DNA of 64,000 nt, from contig JARUPY010000398.1 in assembly GCA_029817715.1 (NCBI GenBank), positions 1,302,001-1,366,000 of the forward strand, read 5' to 3'. A model generated the notes under the pieces. It saw only the letters and a program-made list of their open reading frames with translations. It made no database searches and was not told the origin of the DNA. Shown one piece after another: positions 53,508-63,060 of the stretch. The stretch comes from Melastoma dodecandrum. Its lineage: Eukaryota > Streptophyta > Magnoliopsida > Myrtales > Melastomataceae. Each line of letters opens with the position of its first letter. Within the stretch, counting starts at the first letter, position 1. The position numbers and the translations under genes are program-made.

Positions 53508-54817
53508 CCGTAGCGAAGCGCCTCGACGGGATCGAGCCGCGCCGCGCGCCACGACGGATAGAGCGTCGCGAGGATCGAGAGCGACAGCGTCATCGCGACG
53601 ACGGTGAGCACGTCGCCCGGATCGACGACCGAAGGCAGACGCGACAGGAAGTAGAGCTCGGAGGGAAACAGGTTCGCGTGCAGCATCGAGTTCAAGCCCG
53701 TGCGGATCGCCTCCACGTTCTCGGCGATGACGAGGCCGAGCACGAACCCGGCGAGCGTGCCTGAGATGCCGATCGAGGTGCCGGTGATGAGGAAGACGCG
53801 CATCACCGAGCCGCGCGATGCGCCCATCGTCCGCAGGATCGCAATGTCGGACCCCTTGTCCTTCACGAGCATGATGAGGCCCGAGATGATGTTCAGCGCC
53901 GCGACGAGCACGATGAGCGTCACGATCAGGAACATCACGTTGCGCTCGACGCGCAGCGCGTCGAAGAACGTCTTGTTGCGCTCGCGCCAGTCGGTCATCA
54001 CGAGCGGGCGCGTCGCGGCGAGGTCGATCGCCTGCCGAACCTCGTCGATCCGCTCGGGATTGTCGAGGAACAGCTCGATGACCGTCGCCTGGCCGTCGCG
54101 GTTGAAGAAGGCCTGCGCCTCCGGCAGCGGCATATAGACGAAGAGATTGTCGAACTGCGACATGCCGATCTGGAAGACCGCACGGATCGGATAGCTCTTG
54201 ATGCGTGGCGCGCGGCCGAACGGCGTCGCGGCGCCCTGCGAGGTGAGAACCGTGATCGTGTCGCCGACGCGCAGGCTCAGCTGGTCGGCGAGTCCCTGCC
54301 CGATCGCTACCCCGTTACCGGTGTCGAAGCCCTCGAGCGTGCCGGACTTCACGTGGCCCGCGATGCCGGGCAGGCTCTTGAGGTCCGACCCGCGGATGCC
54401 GCGAACGAGCGCTCCGGCCTGATTGTAGACGGACGAGACGCCGGCCGCGCCCTCGACCATCGGAATCGCCAGCCGGACACCGTGAACGCGGCGCACCTCG
54501 GCGGCGACCTTGTCGTAATCGGTCAGGGGCGTGTCCGCCGCTTGCAGAAAGATGTGGCCGTTGACGCCGATGATCTTGTCGAGAAGCTCCTTGTGGAAGC
54601 CGTTCATGACGCTCATCACGACGATCAAGGCAGCCACGCCGACCATGATGCCGAGGAACGAGATGATGGCGATCGCGGAGACGAAACCGGACTGCCGCCG
54701 GGCGCGCAGATAGCGCATCGCGATCATCCATTCGAACGGCGCGAACGGCGCCGTGCCGCTGCGTGCGCGCGACGGGGCCTGCGTGACGAAGGCGGGCTGG
54801 ACGGAAACGTTGCTCAT
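53504..54817 (-). CDS. lolC: lipoprotein-releasing system permease LolC/E
   Basis: A 437-residue MacB/FtsX-type permease with four helices (about residues 45-70, 300-330, 345-370, 395-420) and a large periplasmic domain. [40 protein letters not shown] and [10 protein letters not shown] are LolC/E features. It is first in an operon with lolD. The tandem of a single LolC/E-type permease here implies a homodimer or a second subunit elsewhere. Confidence 0.93.
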   Translation of the reverse strand: MSNVSVQPAFVTQAPSRARSGTAPFAPFEWMIAMRYLRARRQSGFVSAIAIISFLGIMVGVAALIVVMSVMNGFHKELLDKIIGVNGHIFLQAADTPLTDYDKVAAEVRRVHGVRLAIPMVEGAAGVSSVYNQAGALVRGIRGSDLKSLPGIAGHVKSGTLEGFDTGNGVAIGQGLADQLSLRVGDTITVLTSQGAATPFGRAPRIKSYPIRAVFQIGMSQFDNLFVYMPLPEAQAFFNRDGQATVIELFLDNPERIDEVRQAIDLAATRPLVMTDWRERNKTFFDALRVERNVMFLIVTLIVLVAALNIISGLIMLVKDKGSDIAILRTMGASRGSVMRVFLITGTSIGISGTLAGFVLGLVIAENVEAIRTGLNSMLHANLFPSELYFLSRLPSVVDPGDVLTVVAMTLSLSILATLYPSWRAARLDPVEALRYG

Positions 54818-54917
54818 GAGCCCCGAGTCGGGAGCGGCCGGCGTGGCCTGCGCCGCTCTAGTGGATCACGCCTGTGGTCGCAATGAGGCCCAGCGGACCA
54901 GTCTCACGCTGGCTTGA

Positions 54918-54931
54918 GGTATCATGATACC
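54918..54931. promoter_or_regulatory. perfect 14-bp palindrome in the lolC/rplM divergent region
   Basis: GGTATCATGATACC is fully self-complementary, 44 bases upstream of the rplM -35 box and 100 bases from the lolC start. Such dyads are typical of GntR-type or similar operator sites. No regulator is adjacent. Confidence 0.5.
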
Positions 54932-54975
54932 AAGCGATAAAAACGCCGTCACGAACGCGTTTTCCGTCAATGTCC

Positions 54976-55004
54976 TTGACATCGGGGCGCGTGTCGCGTC
55001 TAAG
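54976..55004 (+). promoter_or_regulatory. sigma70-type promoter of rplM-rpsI
   Basis: TTGACA at 54976-54981, a 17-base spacer and TCTAAG at 54999-55004, a strong alphaproteobacterial housekeeping-like promoter, 33 bases before the rplM ATG. The -35 is a perfect match. Confidence 0.65.
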
Positions 55005-55036
55005 CGCGCCGACATCCGAAACAGGTTTTCCCACGA

Positions 55037-55507
55037 ATGTTCGGCAAGACGCACTCGACCAAGACGGCCGAGATCGAAAAGAAATGGGTCGTCATCGACG
55101 CGACCGGCCTCGTGGTGGGCCGTCTCGCGACGATCGTCGCGCTTCGGCTGCGTGGCAAGCACAAGCCCACATTCACGCCCCACATGGACGATGGCGACAA
55201 CATCATCGTCATCAACGCCGAGAAGGTCGTCTTCACCGGCAAGAAGCGCGAAGACAAGGTGTATTATCACTACACCGGCTTCCAGGGCGGCATCAAAGAG
55301 CGCACGGCTCGCTTCATCCTCGAGGGGCGCTTTCCGGAGCGCGTCGTGGAGAAGGCCGTGGAGCGCATGCTTCCGCGTGGCCCGCTCGGCCGCAAGCAGC
55401 TTGGCAACCTCCGTGTCTACAAGGGCGCCGAGCATCCGCATGAGGCTCAGCAGCCCGAGGTGCTCGACGTCGGCACGATGAACAGCAAGAACAGGAAGGC
55501 CGCCTGA
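55037..55507 (+). CDS. rplM: 50S ribosomal protein L13
   Basis: A 156-residue ribosomal protein with the L13 features [29 protein letters not shown] and [30 protein letters not shown]. It binds 23S rRNA early in large-subunit assembly. It precedes rpsI by one base, the standard rplM-rpsI operon. Confidence 0.98.
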   Translation: MFGKTHSTKTAEIEKKWVVIDATGLVVGRLATIVALRLRGKHKPTFTPHMDDGDNIIVINAEKVVFTGKKREDKVYYHYTGFQGGIKERTARFILEGRFPERVVEKAVERMLPRGPLGRKQLGNLRVYKGAEHPHEAQQPEVLDVGTMNSKNRKAA

Positions 55508-55508
55508 T

Positions 55509-55991
55509 ATGGCCGAGACGACCCTCTCCTCGCTGCAGGACCTCAAGAGCGCCACCGCGTCGCCGCAGCCCGACGCGCCCGTTCACGTCCAGAAGCTCGA
55601 CAAGCTCGGCCGCGCCTATGCGACCGGCAAGCGCAAGGACGCGGTCGCCCGCGTCTGGATCAAGCCGGGCTCCGGCAAGATCGAGGTCAACGGCAAGTCC
55701 TACGAGGCCTATTTCGCGCGTCCCGTGTTGCGGATGATCCTGCAGCAGCCGCTCGGCCTCACTCAGCGCATGGGCCAGTACGATCTGCTCGTGAACGTGT
55801 CCGGCGGCGGCCTGTCGGGGCAGGCCGGCGCGGTGCGCCACGGTCTGTCGAAAGCTCTCACCTATTTCGAGCCGGAGCTGCGTCCCATCCTCAAGAAGGA
55901 AGGCTTCCTGACCCGCGACTCGCGCGTCGTCGAGCGTAAGAAGTACGGCAAGAAGAAAGCCCGCCGCTCCTTCCAGTTCTCCAAGCGCTGA
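55509..55991 (+). CDS. rpsI: 30S ribosomal protein S9
   Basis: A 160-residue S9: an N-terminal extension of about 30 residues, then [49 protein letters not shown] and the basic C-terminus [17 protein letters not shown] that reaches the ribosomal P site. It is followed by a terminator hairpin. Confidence 0.98.
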   Translation: MAETTLSSLQDLKSATASPQPDAPVHVQKLDKLGRAYATGKRKDAVARVWIKPGSGKIEVNGKSYEAYFARPVLRMILQQPLGLTQRMGQYDLLVNVSGGGLSGQAGAVRHGLSKALTYFEPELRPILKKEGFLTRDSRVVERKKYGKKKARRSFQFSKR

Positions 55992-56020
55992 GCGCCCGAG
56001 GCACTGCGAACGACCAAGGA

Positions 56021-56043
56021 AAGGCGGCTTCGGCCGCCTTTTT
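56021..56043 (+). terminator. rho-independent terminator after rpsI
   Basis: AAGGCGGC and GCCGCCTT pair around TTCG, followed by TTTTT. A canonical terminator 30 bases after the rpsI stop. Confidence 0.9.
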
Positions 56044-56107
56044 CGCGTCCGGCGTCATCGTCCCGTCTTCGGCGGGCGGGAGAACGACCCCATTTTCGAG
56101 GCCATCC

Positions 56108-57016
56108 ATGAGCGCGCGTATCTTCATCGACGGCGAGGCCGGAACGACCGGGCTCGGTATCCGCGAGCGGCTGGCCGGCCGCTCGGACATCGTGCTGAAG
56201 AGCCTGCCCGGCGAGGCGCGCAAGGATGTCGGCGCGAAGACGGCGCTCCTCGCCGAGGTCGATCTCGTCATCCTCTGCCTGCCCGACGAGGCGGCGAAGG
56301 AGACGGTCGCGCTCGTCGCCGCCATGCCCGACGGCCCGAAGGTCCTCGATGCCTCGACGGCCCACCGCGTCGCCGAGGGCTGGACATACGGGTTTCCCGA
56401 ACTGGCGCCAGGACAGACGGAGGCGATCCGCGCCGCGCGCCTCGTCTCGAACCCCGGCTGCTACGCCACCGGCGCGATCGCGCTGATCCGGCCGCTCGTC
56501 GATGCCGGGCTGCTCACGCCGCAGACGCCGCTCGCGATCAACGCGGTCTCGGGCTATTCCGGCGGCGGCAAGGCGATGATCGCCGACTACGAGGCGAAGC
56601 GGGCGCCGGCCTTCGAGCTCTATGCGCTCGGTCTCGGACACAAGCACATCCCCGAGATCATGACCTACGGCGGGCTCACGCAGCGCCCGATCTTCGTGCC
56701 GTCGGTCGGCAATTTCGCGCAGGGGATGCTGGTCTCGATCCCACTCTTCCTCGACACGCTGCCCGGCCGCCCAAGCGGCGCGGACCTGACGATGGCGCTG
56801 AGCGCGCATTACGGGGCGACCGGCCATGTCCGCGTGGCGGACGCCACGTCGCCGCGCCTCGAACCGGAAGCGCTCAACAACACCAACGATCTCGAGCTGC
56901 GCGTCTTCGCCGACGAGGCGGCGCGCCAGGCCGTGCTCGTCGCGCGGCTCGACAATCTCGGCAAGGGCGCGTCGGGCGCCGCCGTGCAGAATCTCGAGCT
57001 GATGCTCGGGCTTTGA
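56108..57016 (+). CDS. argC: N-acetyl-gamma-glutamyl-phosphate reductase (type 2)
   Basis: A 302-residue NADP-dependent reductase. [14 protein letters not shown] (nucleotide-binding loop), the active-site Cys in [16 protein letters not shown] and GHKHIPEI near the end identify the short ArgC type 2. It makes N-acetylglutamate semialdehyde in arginine synthesis. It converges with the radical SAM gene with 3 bases between stops. Confidence 0.95.
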   Translation: MSARIFIDGEAGTTGLGIRERLAGRSDIVLKSLPGEARKDVGAKTALLAEVDLVILCLPDEAAKETVALVAAMPDGPKVLDASTAHRVAEGWTYGFPELAPGQTEAIRAARLVSNPGCYATGAIALIRPLVDAGLLTPQTPLAINAVSGYSGGGKAMIADYEAKRAPAFELYALGLGHKHIPEIMTYGGLTQRPIFVPSVGNFAQGMLVSIPLFLDTLPGRPSGADLTMALSAHYGATGHVRVADATSPRLEPEALNNTNDLELRVFADEAARQAVLVARLDNLGKGASGAAVQNLELMLGL

Positions 57017-57019
57017 GCC

Positions 57020-58690
57020 TCAGGCGGCCGGCGCCAAGGCGGGGCTGGCGACGAGGGGTTGCTGCGGCAACGTCGGATCGCCGCCCGCATCGATGAGTGC
57101 GATGCGCCGGTCCATGTCGTCGAGCACGAACCGTGTGAAGCGGGCGACGTGAAGGTACATGACGACGTTCATCGTCACGAATTCCGCCGCGCGCGGATTG
57201 TGGCGCAGCACCCAGGCCATGAAGCGCCAGAACGGCCACGCCATCTCCGGCCGGCGGAAGGTGATCTCGGCGGCGACCCGGCCGGTGACACGCAGGTTGC
57301 GGATCCAGTGGCGCGCCTCGAAACGGACAGGCAGGCGCGGACGATCGAGCCGCTCGGTCAGTCGCGTGAGCCGCCCGAAGAACGCCTGGGGCGTGTAGAT
57401 GTGCTCGAGCACGGCGCGATAGTCGCTGTAGATGTCGCGGCGCGGCCGAAGCGGCACGAAGTTGAGGCCCGCCGTGCACTGATCGCCGCTGCCTTCCGGT
57501 GATTGCGCCCAGCCCGCGATCAGCCGGCCCTCGCGCTCGAGGCGCCGGTTGAGCTGCGTGTTGGGCAGCGAGGTCAGGAGGCCGACGATCGCGATCGGAA
57601 TGCTCGTCGCCTCGATGACCTCGACCATCTCGTCCGCGACCCCCTCCCCCTCGGTGTCGAAGCCGATGATAAAGCCGGCCAAGGCGGAGATTCCGGCCTC
57701 GTTGATCGTCGTGACGCTGTCGGCGATGCTGCGGCGCGTGTTCTGCTTCTTCTGCATCGAGACCAGCGTCTCGGCATTCCCGCTCTCGATCCCGAGGAAG
57801 ATGATGAAGAAGTTCGCCCGGCGCAGCATGCCGAGCAATTCGGCATCGTCCGCGAGGTTGAGGGACGCTTCCGTCGAGAACATGAACGGGTAGCCGTGGC
57901 GTTCCTGCCAGGCGATCAGCTGCGGCAGGAAGGCCTTGAGCGCCTTCTTGTTGCCGATCAGGTTGTCATCGACGAAATCGACGTGGCCGCGCTTGCCGAG
58001 CGCGTAGAGACGGTCGAGCTCGGCGAGGATCTGTGGCGTGGTCTTGGTGCGCGGGACCCGTCCGTAGAGTTCGATGATGTCGCAGAACTCGCAGGTGAAG
58101 GGGCAGCCGCGCGAAAACTGGACGCCGATGTAGAGGTAGTCGTCGAAGTCGATGAGGTCCCAGCGCGGGATCGGCGTGCGCGTGACGTCCGCCTGGAACT
58201 TCGGGGCCTCGAAGCGGCCCGATCGCTCGCCGCGCCGCCAGGCGGCGACGAAGTCGTCGATGATGCCCTCGACCTCGCCGAGCACGAGGAAATCCGCCTC
58301 GGCATAGACGTCGGGGCGGGAGGTCGGGTCCGGCCCGCCGACCACGACCGGGACGCCCGCATCGCGGCAGCGGGCGATGATCTCGACCGAGCTGTCGCCT
58401 TGCGGGAGCATCCCGCCCGTCATCACCATGTCCGCCCAGGCGAGATCGGCCGCCGTCAGGACGCCGGCGTTCAGATTGACCAGCCGGAACGTCCAGTGCT
58501 GCGGCAGCATGGCCGCGACCGTCAGGAGCCCGAGAGGCGGCGACGGCGCCTTCGCCTTCGCGACCCGGCAGGTGTCGTCCAGCGCCCAGAACGAGTTCGG
58601 GTTGAAGCGCGGGAAGACGAGGAGAACGTGGACCCTCTCGGCCGGGGCGGCTTCGCCCGTCGTCGCCACGTCGGAAGCGAACGTCGCCAT
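57020..58690 (-). CDS. B12-binding-domain radical SAM protein
   Basis: A 556-residue protein: an N-terminal cobalamin-binding-like Rossmann domain (VHVLLVFPRFNPNSF, ... VVVGGPDPTSRPDVYAEADFLVLGEVEG) without a DxHxxG motif, a radical SAM core with the [4Fe-4S] cysteines Cys196, Cys200, Cys203 in RGCPFTCEFC, and a C-terminal DUF4070-like domain with conserved Trp/Arg. Related B12/radical-SAM enzymes methylate unreactive carbons, including hopanoid methylases, but the substrate here is unknown. GGAGA before the ATG at 58690 decides the start. It is the third gene of an operon with an FMN oxidase and a hydrolase. Confidence 0.85.
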   Translation of the reverse strand: MATFASDVATTGEAAPAERVHVLLVFPRFNPNSFWALDDTCRVAKAKAPSPPLGLLTVAAMLPQHWTFRLVNLNAGVLTAADLAWADMVMTGGMLPQGDSSVEIIARCRDAGVPVVVGGPDPTSRPDVYAEADFLVLGEVEGIIDDFVAAWRRGERSGRFEAPKFQADVTRTPIPRWDLIDFDDYLYIGVQFSRGCPFTCEFCDIIELYGRVPRTKTTPQILAELDRLYALGKRGHVDFVDDNLIGNKKALKAFLPQLIAWQERHGYPFMFSTEASLNLADDAELLGMLRRANFFIIFLGIESGNAETLVSMQKKQNTRRSIADSVTTINEAGISALAGFIIGFDTEGEGVADEMVEVIEATSIPIAIVGLLTSLPNTQLNRRLEREGRLIAGWAQSPEGSGDQCTAGLNFVPLRPRRDIYSDYRAVLEHIYTPQAFFGRLTRLTERLDRPRLPVRFEARHWIRNLRVTGRVAAEITFRRPEMAWPFWRFMAWVLRHNPRAAEFVTMNVVMYLHVARFTRFVLDDMDRRIALIDAGGDPTLPQQPLVASPALAPAA

Positions 58691-58777
58691 CTGGTCTCCT
58701 GACGAGGCCGGGCCGTGGCCCGCCTCGGACGCTCGAGGGGTCGACGGCCAAAGGTAAGGTTGCAGCCGCACGGGAAG

Positions 58778-59647
58778 TCAACCGTGGCGTCGAAGGAAGC
58801 CCGCGGCCTCGTCGAGCGAGGCCGTGGCCTCGGGCAGGAAGCGATCGGCCCATTGCCACACATGCGGGACGTCCGCGAAAACCCGCAGCGCGACCTCGAG
58901 GCCCGCCTCGCGCGCCCGCTCCGCGAGACGCACGGAATCGTCGAGAAGCACCTCGGTCGCGCCGACGTGGACGAGGAGCGGCGGCAGGCCGGCGAGATCG
59001 GCGTAAAAGGGCGACACCAACGGGTCCGCCGCATCCGCGCCGCCGAGATAATGATCCGCGAACTGGCGCAGCGCCTCGACCTCGAACATCGGGTCGAGAT
59101 CGGCATTGCGGCGCAGCGACGGCGCGGTGCCGACGAGGTCGATGGGCGGCGAGAAGAGCGCGGCGGCCCGCGGCAGGGTCAGGCCCTCGGCGCGGGCCCG
59201 CAGCATCAGGGTCAGCGCCAAATTTGCGCCCGCGGAATCGCCGGCGACCGCCGCCGGCCCCCGCGCGCTGAGCGCTCGCCAGGCCGCCGACACGTCGTCG
59301 AGGGCAGCCGGAAAGCGGTGCTCCGGGGCCAGACGATAGGCGGGCACCCAGACCTCGAAGCCGCGTCGCGCGAAGGCGCCGGTGATCGCGCGATGCGTGC
59401 GCGGCGAGCAGCAGACGAAGCCGCCGCCATGCAGATAGAGGAGCCTCGGCCCTGCCCGACCCGGCGCGTACAGCCGCTCGGCCCTGATGCCGCCCAGCAT
59501 CACCTGCTTGCAGCGCACGCCTGAGGGTGGCGCCAAGGCGCGCCGCTCCATCGCGCGGCGCATCGCCGCCACGTCGAGCGTGCCGCGCAGTTCCGCCCGC
59601 ACGACCTTGCGCACGGCGAGCGAAAGAAGGCGCGCCCGAAGGCTCAC
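58778..59647 (-). CDS. alpha/beta-hydrolase fold-3 (HSL-type) esterase
   Basis: A 289-residue hydrolase with the oxyanion motif YLHGGG (73-76), nucleophile GDSAG (Ser138), a C-terminal Asp/His (VFADVPHVW) and a substrate lid. It belongs to the hormone-sensitive-lipase-like esterases. GTG start overlaps the stop of the FMN-oxidase gene (GTGA). Substrate unknown; the operon context suggests an ester of a hydroxy acid or lipid, an inference. Confidence 0.9.
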   Translation of the reverse strand: MSLRARLLSLAVRKVVRAELRGTLDVAAMRRAMERRALAPPSGVRCKQVMLGGIRAERLYAPGRAGPRLLYLHGGGFVCCSPRTHRAITGAFARRGFEVWVPAYRLAPEHRFPAALDDVSAAWRALSARGPAAVAGDSAGANLALTLMLRARAEGLTLPRAAALFSPPIDLVGTAPSLRRNADLDPMFEVEALRQFADHYLGGADAADPLVSPFYADLAGLPPLLVHVGATEVLLDDSVRLAERAREAGLEVALRVFADVPHVWQWADRFLPEATASLDEAAGFLRRHG

Positions 59648-60804
59648 AGTCGGCGCATCGCCTGCGGCGTGAGATCGGCGATCGTCGGATAGCCGTCGAC
59701 CGCCATCAGGAGGTCGGCCTCGGCCAGCATACAGCGCAGCACGTGCACGATGCCGTCAACGCCGCCAAGGGCCAGGCCATAGGCATACGGTCGGCCGATG
59801 CCGACGGCCCGCGCCCCGAGCGCCAGCGCCTTCACGACGTCGGAACCGGTCCGCACGCCGGAATCGAAGAGAACGGGGATCGAGCCGCAGGCCTTCGCGA
59901 CGTCGGGCAGCATGTCGATCGCCGCAATTCCACCGTTGGCCTGGCGGCCGCCGTGGTTCGAACAATAGATCGCGTCCACGCCCGCATCGATCGCGCGACG
60001 TGCATCGTCAGGGTGGCAGATGCCCTTGAGAACCAGCGGCAGCTTGGTCAGGCCGCGCAGCCAGGCGAGATCCGCCCATTTGAGCGGCTTGCCGAAAATC
60101 TGCGTCCACTTCAGCACGGCCGCGGCCGGATCCTCTTCCGGCGGCTTGGTCAACGAGGCCCGGAAGGCCGGGTCGGAGAAATAATTCATCAGCGCCGCGC
60201 CGCGCAGCTGCGGAAAGTTCGAAGCGTTGAGATCGCGCGGGCGCCACCCGGTGACCCACGTGTCGAGCGTCACGACGAGCGCCTTGTAGCCGGCCGCCTC
60301 CGCGCGCCGCACGAGGCTTTCGGCGACCGCCGTGTCCTTCGGCGTGTAGAGCTGGAAGAAGCCCGGCGTCGGCCCCATGGCGGCGGCGACCGCTTCGAGC
60401 GGATCGTTCGACAGCGTCGAGGCCATGTAGGGCACGCCGCTCGCAGCTGCCGCCCGTGCCGCGGCGATATCGCCATGATTGTCCTGCGCGCAAATGCCGA
60501 TGACGCCGATTGGACTCATGAAGATCGGCGAGGGCAGCTTCAGCCCGAACAACTCAATCGACAGATCGCGCGTCTCGCAATCGACCAGCATGCGCGGCAG
60601 AAGACCCCAATGTGCGAAAGCCGCGACGTTGGCGCGCTGGGTCGTCTCGTCGCCGCAGCCGCCCTGCACATAGGCGAGCGTGCCGGGCGCCATCGCCTGT
60701 TCCGCCCGCCGCTCGAGGGTCGCGGCATCGACCGGCAGCTTCGGCTTCAGGCCGTGCAGCCCCGCGAGGTAGATGTCGTTCTGCAGGTCGCCGTAATGCG
60801 GCAT
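59644..60804 (-). CDS. FMN-dependent alpha-hydroxy-acid oxidase
   Basis: A 386-residue flavoenzyme of the lactate oxidase/L-lactate dehydrogenase/glycolate oxidase family: N-terminal YVQGGCGDETTQRAN, FMN-binding SPIGVIGI, MASTLSNDPLEAVA, and the catalytic SNHGGRQANGG, then VLFDSGVRTGSDVVKALALGA. It oxidises 2-hydroxy acids to 2-oxo acids. The residue Cys50 replaces the common Ala in GGAGDE. It is first in the operon with the esterase and radical SAM protein, divergent from the ATP synthase operon. Confidence 0.9.
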   Translation of the reverse strand: MPHYGDLQNDIYLAGLHGLKPKLPVDAATLERRAEQAMAPGTLAYVQGGCGDETTQRANVAAFAHWGLLPRMLVDCETRDLSIELFGLKLPSPIFMSPIGVIGICAQDNHGDIAAARAAAASGVPYMASTLSNDPLEAVAAAMGPTPGFFQLYTPKDTAVAESLVRRAEAAGYKALVVTLDTWVTGWRPRDLNASNFPQLRGAALMNYFSDPAFRASLTKPPEEDPAAAVLKWTQIFGKPLKWADLAWLRGLTKLPLVLKGICHPDDARRAIDAGVDAIYCSNHGGRQANGGIAAIDMLPDVAKACGSIPVLFDSGVRTGSDVVKALALGARAVGIGRPYAYGLALGGVDGIVHVLRCMLAEADLLMAVDGYPTIADLTPQAMRRL

Positions 60805-60942
60805 GGTCCCCTCGCGTGCCCGCTGACCGGCGGATCAGACGACACCTCGTGCACCCGCCACGCTTTGACAAGCGGCGACGATTCGCGACAAGACAGCCGC
60901 GCCGAGGCGCCTGCGCACCGCAGCGACCCGAGAGGACATGCC

Positions 60943-61275
60943 GTGGCGGACCGTCCCGACGATGAAGGCGAGGAAGCCGCGCTGCGGGCGCGCCTCGGAC
61001 AGCTGTCGTCCTCGCTCGACCAGCGTGCCGATGCACGGCCGAAATCGGTCGCGTCCGGCGGCGACGCGCAATTCGGCGGCGCAATGGGCATGGGCCTGCG
61101 GGTCGTGAGCGAGCTGGTGGCCGGCGTCGTGGTGGGCGGCGGCCTCGGCTACCTGCTCGACAAGTGGTTGAACACGAAGCCGATCTTCCTCGCGCTCTTC
61201 GTCATCGTCGGCATCGTCGGCGGGTTCTGGAACATCGTGCGCACGACGATCCTTCCGCGCGGGCCCAAGATTTGA
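60943..61275 (+). CDS. atpI: ATP synthase protein I
   Basis: A 110-residue protein with two helices (VVSELVAGVVVGGGLGYLLDKWL and IFLALFVIVGIVGGFWNIVRT), matching AtpI, which assists c-ring assembly or magnesium/calcium uptake. GTG with GAGAGGA upstream is the start. It leads the Fo operon. Confidence 0.92.
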   Translation: MADRPDDEGEEAALRARLGQLSSSLDQRADARPKSVASGGDAQFGGAMGMGLRVVSELVAGVVVGGGLGYLLDKWLNTKPIFLALFVIVGIVGGFWNIVRTTILPRGPKI

Positions 61276-61391
61276 CGCGCACGGTCTGAGGAAGGTCCGG
61301 CGGGACCGCGAAACAAACGATCACCAGCGGTTGATTTTCGTGATCGACCTGTGCATCAAGGCGCCACCTTCAGAGGACGGAGACGGGCGAC

Positions 61392-62150
61392 GTGGCGAGC
61401 GGCGGGGCAATCGACCCAATCGAGCAGTTCAAGCTCGTCGACGTCGTGCCGATTCACATCGGCGGCCTCAATTTCTCGCTCACCAATTCGGCGATCTACA
61501 TGTTCGTCGGGGTCGCGATCGTCTCGATCCTGATGCTGCTCGGCGCCCAGCGTGGTTCGCTCGTTCCCGGCCGCCTGCAGACGCTGGCCGAGACGTCCTA
61601 CGAGTTCACGCGCGGCATGCTCGTCTCCTCGGCCGGCGAGCACAGCATGCAATTCTTCCCGCTCGTCTTCTGCATCTTCATGTTCGTGCTGGTGCTGAAC
61701 GTCGTCAGCCTCGTGCCTTACACGTTCTCGGTCACTGCGCAGGTCATCATCACCTCGATGCTGTCGCTCGGCGTCTTCTGCCTCGTCGTGATCGTCGGCT
61801 TCGCCAAGAACGGCGTGAAGTTCCTCAAGCTTTTCATGCCGGACGGCGTGCCGATCTACATCCTGCCGCTCGTCGTCGGCATCGAGATCATCTCCTTCCT
61901 GTCGCGCCCTGTCAGCCACAGCGTCCGTCTCTTCGCCAACATGCTGGCGGGCCACATCACCCTCAACGTCTTCGGCGCCTTCGTGCTCGCCCTCATCGCG
62001 CACGGCGCCTGGGTGGCGGTGGCGCCGTTGCCGTTCGCCATGACCGTGGCGATGTTCGCCCTCGAGCTCCTGGTCGCCTTCCTGCAGGCCTACGTCTTCG
62101 CGATCCTGACCTGCATGTACATCAACGACGCGCTTCATCCGGTGCACTGA
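61392..62150 (+). CDS. atpB: ATP synthase Fo subunit a
   Basis: A 252-residue polytopic protein. The essential Arg179 lies in SVRLFANMLAGHITLN, the proton-path helix. Start is GTG. It forms the proton half-channels beside the c ring. 116 bases separate it from atpI. Confidence 0.97.
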   Translation: MASGGAIDPIEQFKLVDVVPIHIGGLNFSLTNSAIYMFVGVAIVSILMLLGAQRGSLVPGRLQTLAETSYEFTRGMLVSSAGEHSMQFFPLVFCIFMFVLVLNVVSLVPYTFSVTAQVIITSMLSLGVFCLVVIVGFAKNGVKFLKLFMPDGVPIYILPLVVGIEIISFLSRPVSHSVRLFANMLAGHITLNVFGAFVLALIAHGAWVAVAPLPFAMTVAMFALELLVAFLQAYVFAILTCMYINDALHPVH

Positions 62151-62215
62151 CGGACGCGCTCGCCTCTTAACGAACGCTCGACCAAGAACGACGGGCAAAC
62201 CTCGAAGGAAATGCA

Positions 62216-62443
62216 ATGGATCCTGCAGCAGCAAAACTGATCGGCGCCGGTCTCGCCGCTCTCGGCACGGGCGCCGCCGCCATTGGCGTCGGTACCCTGT
62301 TCGGTCACTTCCTCGGCGGCGCGCTGCGCAACCCGTCGGCGGTGGAAGGCCAGTTCGGCCGTCTCATCTTCGGCTTCGCCGTGACCGAGGCGCTCGGCAT
62401 CTTCGCGCTGCTCATCTCCTTCCTCCTCCTCTTCGCCGTCTAA
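62216..62443 (+). CDS. atpE: ATP synthase Fo subunit c
   Basis: A 75-residue double-helix protein. The proton-carrying Glu58 lies in [14 protein letters not shown], and the polar loop is [11 protein letters not shown]. Fifteen or so copies form the ring, typical of high-GC alphaproteobacteria; the copy number is not visible in sequence. AAGGA before the ATG. Confidence 0.98.
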   Translation: MDPAAAKLIGAGLAALGTGAAAIGVGTLFGHFLGGALRNPSAVEGQFGRLIFGFAVTEALGIFALLISFLLLFAV

Positions 62444-62514
62444 GCAGCGGCGTCGAGAGACCTTTCCTGCGGGCGGTCCCGGGCAACGGGTGCCGTCCGC
62501 GTCGGACGTGAGCC

Positions 62515-63060
62515 ATGGCCCAGCAGCAAGCGCATCAGACCCACAGCGAGACCGGCACCGCCACCGAGCACGAGCCGTTTCCGCCGTTCGACGCGAAGAA
62601 CTTCCCGTCGCAGATTCTGTGGTTCGTGATTGCATTCGGGCTTCTCTACGCCCTGATGTCGCGGATCGCTCTGCCCCGCGTGCAGAGCATCATCCAGTCG
62701 CGCGCCGACAAGATCGAGCGCGATCTTTCGGCTGCGCGCCGCATGCGTCAGGAGGCGGAGGACGCGGCCGCCGCCTACGAGAAGACCCTCGCCGAAGCCA
62801 AAAACCGGTCGCAGGCCCTCGCTCAAGAGACGCGGGCCAAGGTGAAGGCCGAGCAGGATGCCAAGCGCCAGACCCTCGAGGCCGAGCTCAACGGCAAGCT
62901 GCAGACGGCTGAAGCGCAGATCGCCGAGATGAAGGCCGCGGCGATGTCTAACGTCGGCCAGATCGCCAACGAGACCGCCTCGGCCATCGTCCAGCACATC
63001 ACCGGCAAGGCGGCCGACGCGACCGCGATCGCCAAGGCCATCGCGGAGGCAAAAGTCTGA
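62515..63060 (+). CDS. atpF2: ATP synthase Fo subunit b'
   Basis: A 181-residue protein: a His/Thr/Glu-rich leader of about 30 residues, one membrane helix (ILWFVIAFGLLYALMS), then a long coiled-coil stalk. Its b'-type N-terminus and position before atpF identify the divergent b subunit of alphaproteobacteria. The stop overlaps the next ATG by one base (TGATG). Confidence 0.93.
   Translation: MAQQQAHQTHSETGTATEHEPFPPFDAKNFPSQILWFVIAFGLLYALMSRIALPRVQSIIQSRADKIERDLSAARRMRQEAEDAAAAYEKTLAEAKNRSQALAQETRAKVKAEQDAKRQTLEAELNGKLQTAEAQIAEMKAAAMSNVGQIANETASAIVQHITGKAADATAIAKAIAEAKV

Noticed and set aside
39955..59960. TTCGA-type tRNA T-loop fragments (e.g. near 32624 and 59957)
   Set aside because: They sit in coding sequence and no cloverleaf can be formed around them.
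59527..60942. Long forward open frame running into atpI
   Set aside because: It is antisense to the FMN oxidase; the true AtpI begins at the GTG at 60943, which has a good ribosome site.
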